Part shown: piece by piece, positions 10,700 through 22,089 of the stretch
Layout of the letters: each line of letters starts with the position of its first letter
How positions within the stretch are numbered: position 1 is the stretch's first letter
Notes under the pieces: generated by a model
What the model was told of the DNA's origin: nothing
The model's database searches: none
The model's input: the letters and a program-made list of their open reading frames with translations, nothing else
Position numbers and translations under genes: made by a program
Source: Linanthus parryae
Taxonomy: Eukaryota > Streptophyta > Magnoliopsida > Ericales > Polemoniaceae
Assembly: GCA_023055425.1 (NCBI GenBank)
Contig: JALGPY010000005.1
Location: 82,935,495 to 82,999,494, forward strand
Length of the DNA stretch: 64,000 bases
Direction: 5' to 3'

Positions 10700-13600
10700 T
10701 TTTTTGCAGGATGTCACCAAAGCTTTGAAAGATCATAAATGGATATTGGATAGTGGATGTTCCAGGCATATGAGTGGGAAGAAATCTTTATTCTCATAAC
10801 TGAAAGAACAATCAGAGGGAACAATCACACTTGGTGACAAAGCAAAGTGCAACATAATTGGTATTGGAAGTGTTGGTAACAATTCTGCATATTCAATTTC
10901 TGATGTTTATTTAGTTGATGGTCTTAAGTATAATTTGTTGAGTATTTCTCAGCTTTGTGACAAAGGTAATAAGGTTGTCTTTGACAACGAGACATGTGTG
11001 GTGAAAGATGAGAAATCAGGCAATTGCATTCTCACTTCTCCTAGGTCACATAATGTTTATGCATTGTGTACTGACAAAGTTGCAGGTGATAGTCTGAAAT
11101 GTCTCAAAGCTTTGAAGGATGACTCAAAACTATGGCACAAAAAGCTTGGTCATATAAGCATGCATTCCTTGAACAAACTCATCTCAAAAGATCTGGTAAG
11201 GGGATTACCAATTCTTGAATTCAAATATAATGAGTTTTGTAAATCATGCATTCAAGGTAAGCAACCAGAAGCTTATTCAAGCCAAAGAATTTTGTAGTAC
11301 CTCCAGACCCTTAGACCGCTGCATATGGACTTGTGTGGTCTTATGACGGTCCAAACACCCAGAGCTAAGAGATATATGCTTGTTGTAGTTGATGATTACT
11401 CTAGAGATACTTGGGTTATGTTTATTAGAGAAAAGTCTAAAGCATTATCTGAATTCTCTAAACTTTGCAAGGAGCTTCAAACTTTGAAAAACTTACATGT
11501 TGCATCTATTAGAAGTGATCATGGTAGGGAATTTGATCAACTTTATTTTGATTTATTGTGTGCAAAGCATGTCATATCACACAACTTTTCTGCACCTAGA
11601 ACTCCTCAGCAAAATGGTGTAGGTGAGAGGAAAAATAGGACTCTGGAAGACATGTCTAGAACCATGCTACTTGAAAGCAATTTGCCAAAGTATTTGTGGG
11701 AAGAAGCTGTTAATACTGTCAATTATGTGCTCAATAGATGTTTGATCAGGCCAATTTTGAAGAAAACCCCTTATGAACTGTTTAAAGGAAGGAAGCCTAG
11801 TGTTGCTTACTTTAAGCCTTTTGGATGTACTTGTTTTGTTCATAACAATGGCAAAGATAATCTTGCTAAGTTTGATGCTAGAAGTGATGAAGGTGTGTGT
11901 CTTGGTTATTCTCAAACCAGCAAAGCTTACAGGGTTTACAATAAGAGATCTAAAATTGTATAGGAGAGTATTCATGTTGTTTTTTATGAAAGTATTGATG
12001 ATTCTCTGAGTGGAAGTTTTGCAGATCTTAGTTTGAATAAATATGAGGATGATGAAGACCTTGAGAAATTCAGCAAGAGCAAAACTAAGTATCAAAAACA
12101 TTCAGAAGAATCTCAAGGCCTTGAATCCCCTGCTGAGCCGAAATCTTAAAGCCTTGAGACAGAGATTGAAAGGAAATATGATGCTCCTTATACTGTATCA
12201 AGAACTCAAAGCCTTTAAGGTCCATACACTTGGACACCCATAAAGAAATTAAAAATATATCTCAGATAATCTTGCTGAGAATATTATATCAGATCCAACA
12301 ACTGGAACTCAGACCAGAGGTCAATTGAGAAACCTATGTGCATTCAGTGCTTTTGTATCACTCATTGATCCAAAAAACGCAAAGGAAGCACTAGAGGATT
12401 CAGATTGGATCATTGCAATGCAGAATGAGCTGAACGAGTTTGTAAGGAACAAGGTCTGAAATTTTGTTCCTAGACCAACAGATCAATCAGTGATTGGAAC
12501 AAGATGGGTATTCAGAAATAAGCTTAATGAAAAAGGTAAGGTTGTGAGAAACAAAGCAAGACTGGTTGCACAGGGATACAATCAAGAGGAATGTATTGAT
12601 TATGAGGAAACATGTGCCCCTGTTTCAAGGTTAGAAGATATCAGAACACTTCTTGCATTTGCATCACATAATCACATAAAACTTTTTCAAATGGATGTTA
12701 AATGTGCTTTTCTGAATGGTTATCTACAAGAAGAAGTATATGTTTCTCAGCCACCAGGTTTTCAAAATGATATCTTTCCTGATCATGTTTACAAATTGGA
12801 CAAAGCCTTATATGGTCTTAAACAAGCCCCAAGGGCTTGGTATGACAGACTCTCAAAGTTTTTGCTAGAAAATGGTTTTAAGAGAGGTCTGGTTGATAAA
12901 ACTATTTTTTATCAAAAATCAGGAAAAAGATATGTTGGTTGTTCAGATATATGTAGATGATATTCTTTTTGGTGCTACTAATGATGCTCTTTCAAAATAA
13001 TTTTCAAGTCTAATGTGCAGGGAATTTGAAATGAGCTTGATGGGAGAACCGAATTTCTTTCTTGGACTTCATGTACATCAAATGAAGAGAGGAATTTTTG
13101 TGCATCAAGGAAAATACACCATGGACTAGTTAAACAAGTATAACATGTCACAGTCCAAGGTTGAAAAGACCCCTATGAGTTCATCACTGTCTTTCGACAA
13201 GGACACAACTGGTAAGAGTGTAAATCAGAAGAATATAGAGGTATGATTGGTTCACTTTTGTATCTAACTGCTAGTAGACCAGATATTATGTTTAGTGTAT
13301 GCATGTGTGCAAGGTTTCAGACTGATCCTAAAGGAAGTCATTTAATTGCTGTAAAAAGCATTTTTAGATATTTGAATGGACTCAAAGACTTGGGGCTTTG
13401 GTATCCAAGAAGGAATAGTTTTCTGTTGAGTGGATATTCAGATGCAGACTTTGCAGGTTACAAAGTATACAGAAAGAGTACTTTTGGATGTTGTCAGTTT
13501 TTTGGATCTTCATTGATAAGTTGGCATTCAAAGAAGCAGAATTAAGTAGCCTTGTCAACTGCAGAAGCTGAATATATTGCAGCTGGAGCTTGCTGTTCAC

Positions 13601-13902
13601 AGGTTTTATGGATTGCACAGCAACTAAGAGAACTTGGATATGATTTCCGAAATGTGTAAATTAACTGTGACAGTACAAGTGCCATTTCAATATCAAAGAA
13701 TCCAGTACAGCACTCAAGGAAAAAGCATATAGATGTGAGACATCATTTTCTTAGAGATCACACAGAGAAAGGTGACATTGTTCTATCTTTTATTTCTACT
13801 TCTAAGCAATTAGCTGATATTTTCACTACACCATTGCCAGATGAGAGGTTTGCATCCCTAAGGCTTGAATTGGGTATGTTAAACAAGGATGCATTGGTTT
13901 AG
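10700..13902 (+). pseudogene. Copia pol (protease, integrase, reverse transcriptase, RNase H)
   Basis: The protease active site is seen as WILDSGCSRHMSG at about 10740. The GAG-pre-integrase zinc motif covers 11130-11270 (LWHKKLGHIS, FCKSCIQGK). The integrase catalytic core has D in MDLCG (11325), D in SDHGREF (about 11516) and E in NGVGERKNRTLE (about 11627). Reverse transcriptase runs from about 12360 with [10 protein letters not shown] and [11 protein letters not shown]; its YVDD box at 12950 is one frame off because of a frameshift just before a TGA at 12958. RNase H follows with SDADFAG, STAEAEY and DSTSAI, ending at 13902. At least six stops or frame changes are visible. It encoded the enzymes for copying and integrating the element. 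Confidence 0.85.
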
Positions 13903-13907
13903 GGGGA
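13901..13907 (+). other. Polypurine-type tract after copia pol
   Basis: AGGGGGA directly follows the pol stop codon. In SIRE-like elements such a tract can occur both here and before the 3' LTR. The 430 bp that follow (13908-14341) are noncoding and again rich in the CAAAGCTTTGA motif. Confidence 0.4.
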
Positions 13908-14341
13908 GTAATCAGTCACTATGTGTAGTATCTGTTTGATTTCAAAGCCTTGAGATTATATTTTCTGGAGCCTTGAAAATATAGCTCAAAGCTTTGAAGT
14001 TTCTGTATTCCTCTGAAACTTCTCAAAGCTTTAAACTACTGTTTCATTGCTGTGATGAGTGGATTTGCATTATCTTTAAAAATTGGATCATGAAAAATTT
14101 TGTGTTATCTTTTAAGATAATTACAGAATCTTTTAAAATGTTCATAGATTTGTTCAAAATATCTACAAATATCTTGAAAATCTTCTCAAATCTTTTTGCA
14201 TGCAAATCTCCTACGTTTAGTCAAACTCTCTACCTACTTAAGCCAGCTTCAGGACTTATTTTCTTTCATTCTCTACTTCAATCTCTTCGTCTCTGTCTCT
14301 ATCTCTCTCCTCATTCTCTCAATTTCTCAAACCCTACCCAA

Positions 14342-15961
14342 ATGGAGAGAAAATTCGAAAGAATCAAGCAGCTAGGTCTGAACTCCCAAAGATGGTGAAG
14401 AGAATAGCTAACAGAAAGATCACCATTCATGGATCAGACTCAGAATACACGGCTAGTGTTCATGAGACCTCACCACCTGCAAAGAAGACCAAGAAAGGGA
14501 AGGAAGTTCAAGAGGAAACTAGGGCTGGGTAAGAAGGAGGAGTCAAGCAAGAAGAATAAAGAGGTGATTGCTGAGAAAGAAAAGAAGAATGTACCTTCTA
14601 CAAAGGAGAAGAAGACTGGTGACAAGAAAGCAGAAGCAACCCCAGAGAAGAAGGGTGAAAGACAGTGCAGTAAAAACCAAGAAAGCCACAAACTTTGGTG
14701 AGAATCTCTTGCCTGAATCTTGGTTTATTAATACTGATGTCAAGAAGGTTTGGATGGATAGGTATGCATCTTCAAAGGTGTCTTTTTGTAGTATGATCAG
14801 TTCTGATTTATTGGAGATTTTAGATTTAGACTACATAAAGAACTTGAGAAATTCATCTATTGGAAGTATGTTAAACCCACCCTCATAAGCTTACCCTAGG
14901 TTAACCAGACTGTTATATTTGAACCTGGTTCAAGAGCTTGATGATAGTGATAGATATATCATAACCTCAAAGGTGGCTGAAGTGGATATCAGATTAGATC
15001 ACAGGGTGTTCTCCAAAGTCTTGGGAGTGCCTAGAAAGTATAAGGTTGTTGACTACCCTGATAGGAAAGAGATCCTTGAAAAGCCAAGGGAACCACTTCT
15101 GAACCCAAACAGTTAACACATTCTTTGTTCAACTGTGAAGCCAAAATCCTATTTTCCATTATCATGAGGTGTGTGGTACCCAGGGAATACTCCAAAGAGT
15201 TGGTAACAGACAAGGTTTTAATCCTGATGTACTTGATTTGTCAAGGGTTTGAGGTAGACCTTCCTACTGCGGTGATGGAACACATGGTTTACTGTGAGAC
15301 TAGGACTAGAAATCACTCTCTACCCTATGTCAATCTTTTACCACTATTTTTCAAACATTTTGGAGTGTTTTTGAAGGATAATGAGAAGATTACTATTGGT
15401 TTTGGGGTAGTTGATGAAGCATCCCTTTAAAGGATTGGGATTGTGTATACTACTAAGGGAAAGTGGAAGTTTTATTCAGAGTTAAGTGCTAAAGAGCTGA
15501 AGAAAAAGGAGTTTATCAAACCTAAAACTTCTTCAACCCCTAAGGTACCTGGTCATCTGGATTTCCCACAGATCATAGATAGAGTTGAAGTTCTGGAAGA
15601 TGGTGTAGAAGACTTGAGACAGGGATTGTTTGATTTATCCAATGATCTGACTAAGTTCAAAGGTTTGGTGCTTAACAAGCTTGACCTGATCATCAAATGT
15701 TTGGATCTAGAGAAAGTGCCTTCTTCAGAAAGTAGAGAGACTAGTATTGATTCGGAAGAAGTTTTGGGAGAAGCTCTCAAGAAACAGAAGAAGAAGAAAG
15801 GTATTCATGTTGTTCTGACATCAAAGGATCTCTTTGATCAGTCTGTTGAAGAGGCAGAAGATGAGGAAACTGCTGTGGAGAAAGCTGAACAGGAAGCTAT
15901 TAATCTGGAAAAATTGGTTGATGAGTTTGTTGAGAAGATGCAAACTGAGGAAGCTCAATGA
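14342..15961 (+). pseudogene. Additional 3' frame of the copia element (putative plant transposon protein domain)
   Basis: A start at 14342 or 14392 opens a very basic Lys/Glu-rich N-terminus. A conserved-looking domain follows, in pieces: 14700-14888 (ENLLPESWFINTDVKK), 14919-15116 (RYIITSKVAEVDIRLDHRVF) and 15125-15430 (FSIIMRCVVPREYSKE, LICQGFEVDLPTAVMEHM). This layout resembles the domain often annotated as putative plant transposon protein in extra frames of plant retroelements. The last part (15443-15961) is a helical, acidic tail ending with long E/K heptads. Stops at 14886, 15114 and 15428 and one frameshift near 15120 break it. Its role is unknown; SIRE relatives carry an envelope-like frame in this position, but no membrane segment is visible here. 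Confidence 0.6.
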
Positions 15962-16099
15962 AAGAAGGCTGAAGAGCAAGGAGAGCCAGCTGAGGGAGAG
16001 GCAGAAGATGCAGAAGTCTCAGAAGAAGAACAAGTAGACTTAGGGTAAAGGCAAAGGAGCAGCAAAGTCTACAGGTGAAATAGACAAAGATAAAGTTCA

Positions 16100-16494
16100 T
16101 TGATTTTTTAACAAAATTATTTCGGCGTTAAATTAAAAAAAAAATGCATAACCTAATTTTTATTCATAAATAATATTATTAAAATGAAATTTCTAAATTC
16201 TCTTATAGAATATACGACGGGAATATATATATATCAGTCAATTGGTCACTTCGACTCGGTGATTTTGTTAAAAAATAGATGCAAGATCTGGGAACAAAAA
16301 AAAAATTACTCCTGACTAAGGGTAATATTTTCATGATGTTTAAGAGTGTAATCATTTTCTTTTAATAAATAACATCAAAATATTGATTGGTGATCTAAAA
16401 TGAAACTAATTAATTACACGACTATTTTCTTTTATGAAGATTACATGACTAATCAGCATAACATTAGAGGTTTGAACACAAAATTATTCTCTCA

Positions 16495-16527
<33 letters not shown>

Positions 16528-17756
16528 GAAGTTAAAGTCTACTATTTTTTACTCCATTTACCTTATGCTACTTCCAGAGAAAAATCACCAGCTTTTTATT
16601 AATATAGCTATTTACCTTTAATAGGTTTTTGTATCTTTTCAGAATATGTATGATATGACATTTCATTTATCTATTGAATATCAATTACTAAAAGAATTTT
16701 TCTTCAACATATCGTTTTTCAAGATATAATCTAATAAAACATCACTTACGATAGTCAACTTAAGATTTGTTTATTTTTGAATGAAATTCGGTTGCTAAAA
16801 TATATGTGCTCGATATCTACCTTTAAATTTTCAATAGAGAAATGTTATGCTTTATTTTCCTTCCATATTTAATTATACTTGAGGTCGAATCTATAATCTT
16901 TTCTCAGTCGATACTCATTCATGTTAATTTTAATTTTAACCTTATCCAGAGTTGTGGTGAAGAAGTCAAGTAAGAAAATATCAACCTTAAATTATATTGA
17001 TTTAACAAGCAAAATTATAACTGAGTTTCTTATCACAGTTTCTTCACTTTAATCACGCGTTAATTATTTTTATAACTGTGACAGAGGCCGCTTAAATCTA
17101 ATATATCACAGAGGATGACTCTCTAATTAACTTTGGTATGATTTGATTTTTCTAATTTACTTAGATAAAAGATAGAAGACCACATGATAATAGACAAACG
17201 TTTCTCCTTATGCTACTTTCTCTCATGTTCTCTCTGAAATTTGAAATGCCAAAACAATGTGATTATTTAATAGAAAAAAGTAAATATATTTCAACTATAG
17301 TTATCTATTACACTTTGAATAATTTTTTCTCATAGTAATTTGAATTGGAGATAAATGTGAGTTCTCAAGCATCTTTCACTTAAATTTAATTGCATAATCA
17401 CTAAATTTTTTCTCAAATAAAATGATAAAGAATTAGATGTTTGACTTAATATTTCATTCGGAACTATTAAGGTAGTTATTGCCTTTATTACATTATAAAA
17501 AACATTCGATAGTTAGAATATATAGGAAGAGATGTATATATAGCACCTGAGTGCAAACACCAAACCTTTCAAATGTAAAAGAACATTTTTTTTTTGTTGA
17601 CTAAATGCTTTAACATTTTTATATACGGTTATAAATCAAAGCTAATCAAGTTGTCGAAAAAAAGTTGTCGAAATTACAAAATTCATATATTTTAATTATA
17701 CTATGCGACATTCATTCTTTCACATAGCCCCGCGCAAAGCGCGGGTTCTAGCCTAG
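16100..17756 (+). mobile_element. Non-autonomous Helitron (3' end certain, 5' end not)
   Basis: The 3' end has the two Helitron marks: a strong hairpin, CCCGCGC-AAA-GCGCGGG (17729-17745), and a terminal CTAG (17753-17756) followed by T. The 1.6 kb before it is AT-rich with no coding frame and begins where the copia extra frame ends. I could not fix the 5' TC end. It contains a poly-T run at 16497-16523. Confidence 0.6.
17729..17756 (+). repeat. Helitron 3' terminal hairpin and CTAG end
   Basis: A perfect 7-bp GC stem with an AAA loop is followed 7 nt later by CTAG and then T. This is the standard 3' terminus for rolling-circle Helitrons. Confidence 0.65.
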
Positions 17757-17762
17757 TTGATA

Positions 17763-17955
17763 ATAATACAAGTTTGGGGCACATTATGAAAGAAATTTCA
17801 AAGCTGAATACAAGTTCAGCAAAGTTTGGCAAGACAACAAGTCAAGGGAGGAAGAGGAAAAAAAGGGAGGAAGAGGAAACAAAGTTGCAGCAATCAGGAT
17901 AAATTGAAAATAATACAAGTTTGGGGCACATTATGAAAGAAAATTCAAAGCTGAA
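17763..17955 (+). repeat. Direct repeat pair of 48 bp
   Basis: The block beginning AATAATACAAGTTTGGGGCA is present at about 17763 and again at about 17909 with one visible change. A purine-rich spacer (GGGAGGAAGAGGAAA repeated) lies between. It marks a local duplication right after the Helitron end and just before the F-box copy 2 upstream region. Confidence 0.7.
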
Positions 17956-18083
17956 TGGCCACCATTGCCTTTTTTCTAACGATTTCTTTTGCAATGGCTG
18001 ATTTAGTTAGTATCGAGTTAGGTTTTGTTCCAAGTCCGGATCGGATACGAACTAGTAGTTCGATTCGTGCTTTGGAGCTCCCC

Positions 18084-18091
18084 TATATATT
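18084..18091 (+). promoter_or_regulatory. TATA box of F-box copy 2
   Basis: TATATATT lies in the GAGCTCCCCTATATAT context also present before copy 1, about 90 bp upstream of the ATG at 18180. Confidence 0.5.
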
Positions 18092-18177
18092 TTATAATAT
18101 CTTTTTTATCACACCTTCATGTCGTCATTCAGAGAAACTTATTCCTTAAGGTTCTCTCCTCCTCCTCCTCCTGCCAT

Positions 18178-19880
18178 CATGATGGCAACCTTAAGTTCCA
18201 ACAGCAGAAGAAGTAGTCCTATTCCGGATGACGTGGTATCAAGAAATCAAGTCAGCCGGGGCAAAATTCGCGAAGTCAAAATTCAAAGTTAAAAGTCAAA
18301 GTCAACAGTCAAAAATCGTTATATTTCATAAGCAATTATACACACAAACATCTAATTAATAATGAACACAATACTCATAGGTCCCAATTTATTTATTTTT
18401 TCAAGGAAACAATGAGTTTTTAATGGTAAATGGTAAATTGGCAAAGAAATGATTGAAAAAAAATTATTGATTGGGAAGAGAATCGAACCTGTGTTGAAGG
18501 ATTTACCCACTAGTCCACTACAACAACTAACCACTTGGGCTGCTGGGCAATTTGAAATTTCAGGGGGGCAAAATTCTATATTACTTTCAGTTTAGTCATA
18601 AAAAATCTATAAAACTGGGATAACTAGTAGAAATTTTTAAATTTCAGGGGGGGCAACTGCCCCCCCTTGCCCCTACATAGGTCCGCCCCTGTCCTCGCGA
18701 GACTGCCTGTGAAATCTCTGATGCGGTTCAAGTCGGTTTGCAAAACATGGTCAGATATCATCACAAACCCCCATTTTATCTCTGTGCATCTCACCAACAG
18801 CAGGTCAGGAAAGAGGACACGTTCCAGAAGATGCGGCGGCGTATCAGTAAGCAGTAGAGTGTGTTTGGCTTATGAACAAGGTCTCCCCAAGTTTGTTTAC
18901 GATTTTCTAAAAATCCATGTTGGTGACCTGCCTCCTAGTAACATGATGGATACATTTCAGTACAAAGCTCCTTATGATGCTGTTGCAGAAACCCTCCAGA
19001 CAGAACCCTTTTCAGTTGCTGGGTACCGCGACGGCATATTTTGTCTCTCGTGGAGACACTTTGCGCGCGACACATTGCAAGGATATGGTGTGCGTGGGTC
19101 TCGACACACCACCATTGCCCTGTGCAACCCTGCCATTAGGGAACTTAGGATTCTTCCTATGTCTGACTCTGATTTCCCACCCTACCTAAGGGAATATGCT
19201 GTTGATATAGGGTTCGGATACGATCCCAAAACAGATGACTACAGGTTGTTAAGGTTGTAACTATGTTAGGTAGTGAGGGATTGGACATTCTTGAAGTTTA
19301 TTCTATGAGAACCAATTCTTGGGAGAAGCAAATAATTATAAGAGGAAACGAAAAATACACTGCTGTGCAGAAGATAATGGCGCTTGCTCACTCAACAGGC
19401 TCGTACACGACAGAAAACGGGGGAGGAGTTCTTCACTGGACCATGTGGACTCTAATGGAAGGCGACAAGGAATTTGTGATTGTCTCTTTTTTCATGAATG
19501 ACAACTCGCTCCGCGTTACAAGGCTACCTAGCGAGCATTACTGCTTTGGTATACCAAAAACTTACCTGCTCAATCAGAAGCTTGCCGTTGTAGGTTCTAC
19601 TGACGATGCCAGTACCATTGAAGTATTAGTGATGAAGGACTACGGACTTGATGACGAATCTTGCTGGTCTCCTGTGTCAACTTTGAAAGGACCTCTCTAT
19701 GGCTGCTGCTCACCATTAGGCTTTTGGAAGGACAACGTACTTCTCATGTTCAATGAACCTCGTCACAAGCCTTTATTGCTACACATTGCAACCGAACAAT
19801 CAATGAATCTTGAGGAACTTGCCAACGAAATGGATTTCTATTACACAGAGACCCTACTTTCAGTGAAGCCGCAACATTAG
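18178..19880 (+). pseudogene. F-box protein pseudogene, copy 2
   Basis: This is the paralogue of the pseudogene at 2128-7159. The start (MMATLSSNSRRSSPIPDDVV) lies near 18180. A MITE relative interrupts the F-box right after DDVV. The F-box resumes at about 18695 (LARLPVKSLMRFKSVCKTW), and the associated domain continues to 19880 (ETLLSVKPQH). One base is missing near 19243: copy 1 reads GACTACAAGGTTG where this copy reads GACTACAGGTTG, which shifts the frame and stops it at 19260. The remaining frame (19263-19880) is uninterrupted and well conserved. Apart from the MITE and this deletion it is intact, so it died later than copy 1. It would be an SCF ubiquitin-ligase specificity subunit. Confidence 0.85.
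18250..18691 (+). mobile_element. hAT-type MITE, 5'-degraded copy, in F-box copy 2
   Basis: It shares long blocks with the MITE at 2145-2694 (for example TTATATTTCATAAGCAATTA and the tRNA-like segment) and ends with the same CATAGGTCCGCCCCTG. The left terminus is lost, so no target duplication can be read. It lies about 40 bp further into the gene than the copy in F-box copy 1, so the two insertions are independent. Confidence 0.75.
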
Positions 19881-21332
19881 TTCTGTTTGATCTAAGACAT
19901 GTATGATTGTCTCATGATGTAGGACAATATTTATGTATAAAGAGTGTGAAACGAATTGAAAAACCCCGGGCAAAAAACACAATTATAGGCAGAGTTGAAA
20001 GAATGAAGATTAGGGCTCAAAGTGCACCTTATTCTGAGCATGAGCGCCAAAGCAATCTCTCATATCATATGAATTTGATGTTTTTTGAAGTATTTATATT
20101 TTTTGTAAATTTCGAATTTTGCATATTTGGAGAACATGCTCATCATTTGAGTCAAAGATATGTCATCTGGATGCCGTTCACAATCAAGCCCGTCTCTACA
20201 TTCATAATAATCTGCTACTCTCTAAACTGTCAGAGGCTTTCAAATATTTGCACAGTTTCCTAAATTACTCTTGCCATTAATTGACATATTCTATACATAT
20301 TTTGCTCAGTAAATCACCATAATAAGAGTGCGCTCTTGGCATAAGAAAAGGAGAAGAGAGAAGCTTCTCTGATGACAAAGATATTCGACCTTGGAGTGAA
20401 CCTCAGACACCACCATAACTTGAACGACTGCGAGATTTAACTACTGATGTATGTTTGTCCCTTGATTTTTTCAAAAAAAAAATATGTTTTCAGTTTCTTT
20501 GTAAGAAACGTGAGCTCTCAGAAGTAGAAAACTCGAAATTATATTAAGAATGAAAAACTAATCTACTCTAAGTAAGCAAAAATCGTTCACTAATTATAAA
20601 TGTTTGTTATTATAATGACATATATGCATCTGGAAATCAAGCTAGATTGTAGCAGCCTGTTGGTAGTCAAAAAGAGAGAAGCTTTAGTAGCTGTATGAAG
20701 TGAATTAGTTGAGATACCCAACATGATTAGTTTACCTAATACTAATATACCTTTTAGTATGTCACAAGACAAACCGCGAAAGCCACACCTAATATTGAAA
20801 TTGCTCCAGTACTAACACTGTTTCATTGTTGCTCATTGCACTGGATACATATTTCCAGGAAAAAATTAGAAAAGAAAAATCAAGTATATAAGGGTAAATT
20901 TTAATTTTGGAATGCTGAACGGGAGGATATAGTGAATTATTGTGAGGGCTAAACCGAAAAAAACTAAAAAAAATAAAGGTAAAATAATATTTGTAAAAAG
21001 TTCTGTTCTATAGCACCCACTACTCTCAATGTGGATTTGCAAGTGTACAATTCGGTGAGGGTGCATGACTGCCTGCCTGTTTAGGTCCAACACATCCCGT
21101 ATCTACCTTCGCGTGCGACGTAAACATACACCGCCTTACAGTTCCTTCATCCGACTTCAGTAAGTATCCATGCGGATAAGGGTATGATAGGAACAAAAAA
21201 ATTGCAGTCTAGTTGCATACATAGGATGTTTTATTACAGCAGATCCCAAACTAACGTAAACATTGTCTCCATATGTAGTAAGAAAAGGAAGTAGTAATTG
21301 TAGGCTTCATTGCAATACAACTCCATTCAAGT
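19881..21332. other. Intergenic, nothing recognised
   Basis: This is AT-rich sequence with only short frames. No terminal repeats, hairpins or RNA genes could be supported. Confidence 0.5.
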
Positions 21333-21758
21333 TCATTGCTCTCTTGCTAAGCTTATAGCAGCTGCCTTATGATCTACAACATCTATACTAGCAGTGCAAA
21401 ACAGTAGCTTGTGGAAGATAGCGAACAAAGCAGCACGCGAGAGCTCTTTCGCTCTCCTCATGGCAGCCACTACACTGAACAGCTTGATTTTTCTGCGTTC
21501 GCGAATCTTACTTAACTTCCCCTTTCTCTTCCTCCTTCCAGGACGGCCACGAGCTGCAACTACTTGTGAGCTTCTGTTTTTTTGTTCCACTTGCACTCTC
21601 CTCGTCTTTGTTAGGTACAACAGCTTTTTCAAGGAGATTATTTCTCCTCGTGCTGCATCGCCAGAGACTAGGTGGTTATGAAGGTTGATGTAGGCAGATC
21701 TTGGTGGTACGCGTTCATCATCTGCACAATTCGCTATGCAGCCTGAGCTCCTCCCCAT
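21333..21758 (-). CDS. Hypothetical basic protein, 141 residues
   Basis: The frame is uninterrupted. It has a strongly basic centre (RGRPGRRKRKGKLSKIRERR, about residues 65-84) that could act as a nuclear-localisation or nucleic-acid-binding stretch, and an alanine-rich C-terminal helix. No conserved domain is recognised. Upstream sequence gives no clear promoter, and the neighbours are repeats. It could be chance coding or a retroelement remnant. Confidence 0.25.
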   Translation of the reverse strand: MGRSSGCIANCADDERVPPRSAYINLHNHLVSGDAARGEIISLKKLLYLTKTRRVQVEQKNRSSQVVAARGRPGRRKRKGKLSKIRERRKIKLFSVVAAMRRAKELSRAALFAIFHKLLFCTASIDVVDHKAAAISLAREQ

Positions 21759-21863
21759 GTTCTTCTGCGAGCGAATGAAATATATGAGTAGCAGTGGTGT
21801 AACAATGTGCTGCAGCTAGGAAGAGATGGCTGTGCAATGATTAAGAAACTTTAGTGATATGGT

Positions 21864-21959
21864 AATAGGTGTAGTGTTATTTACAGTTGTTTGGCTAATT
21901 AGTCAACAATAATAGGTGTAGTGTTATTTACAGTTGTTATAGATTAATTAGTCAACAAT
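21864..21959 (+). repeat. Tandem duplication, two units of 47-49 bp
   Basis: Each unit starts AATAGGTGTAGTGTTATTTA and ends TAATTAGTCAACAAT. The units differ only around GTTTGGC/GTTATAGAT. Confidence 0.75.
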
Positions 21960-22089
21960 GATAGATTGATCATTCCGAAACATAGACTAATAGAATATGT
22001 GGAAATGCCAGTGCCTTCAGGGGTCTTGTTTGTAAATAATGAAACTTATATCATGTTTTTGCGTGTGTGTGGATAAATTGGATGTATTA

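Larger units (their letters stand above)
8770..16090 (+). mobile_element. Decayed Ty1/copia element, SIRE/Maximus-like, with extra 3' frame
   Basis: The order is primer site, gag with zinc knuckle, coiled-coil gag extension, protease, GAG-pre-integrase, integrase, reverse transcriptase, RNase H, purine tract, then an additional frame. Integrase before reverse transcriptase marks Ty1/copia. The long gag with coiled coil and an extra frame after pol mark the SIRE/Maximus branch. Stops and frameshifts occur in every domain, so it is dead. The 3' LTR was not found; a Helitron seems to have entered the 3' part. Confidence 0.8.
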
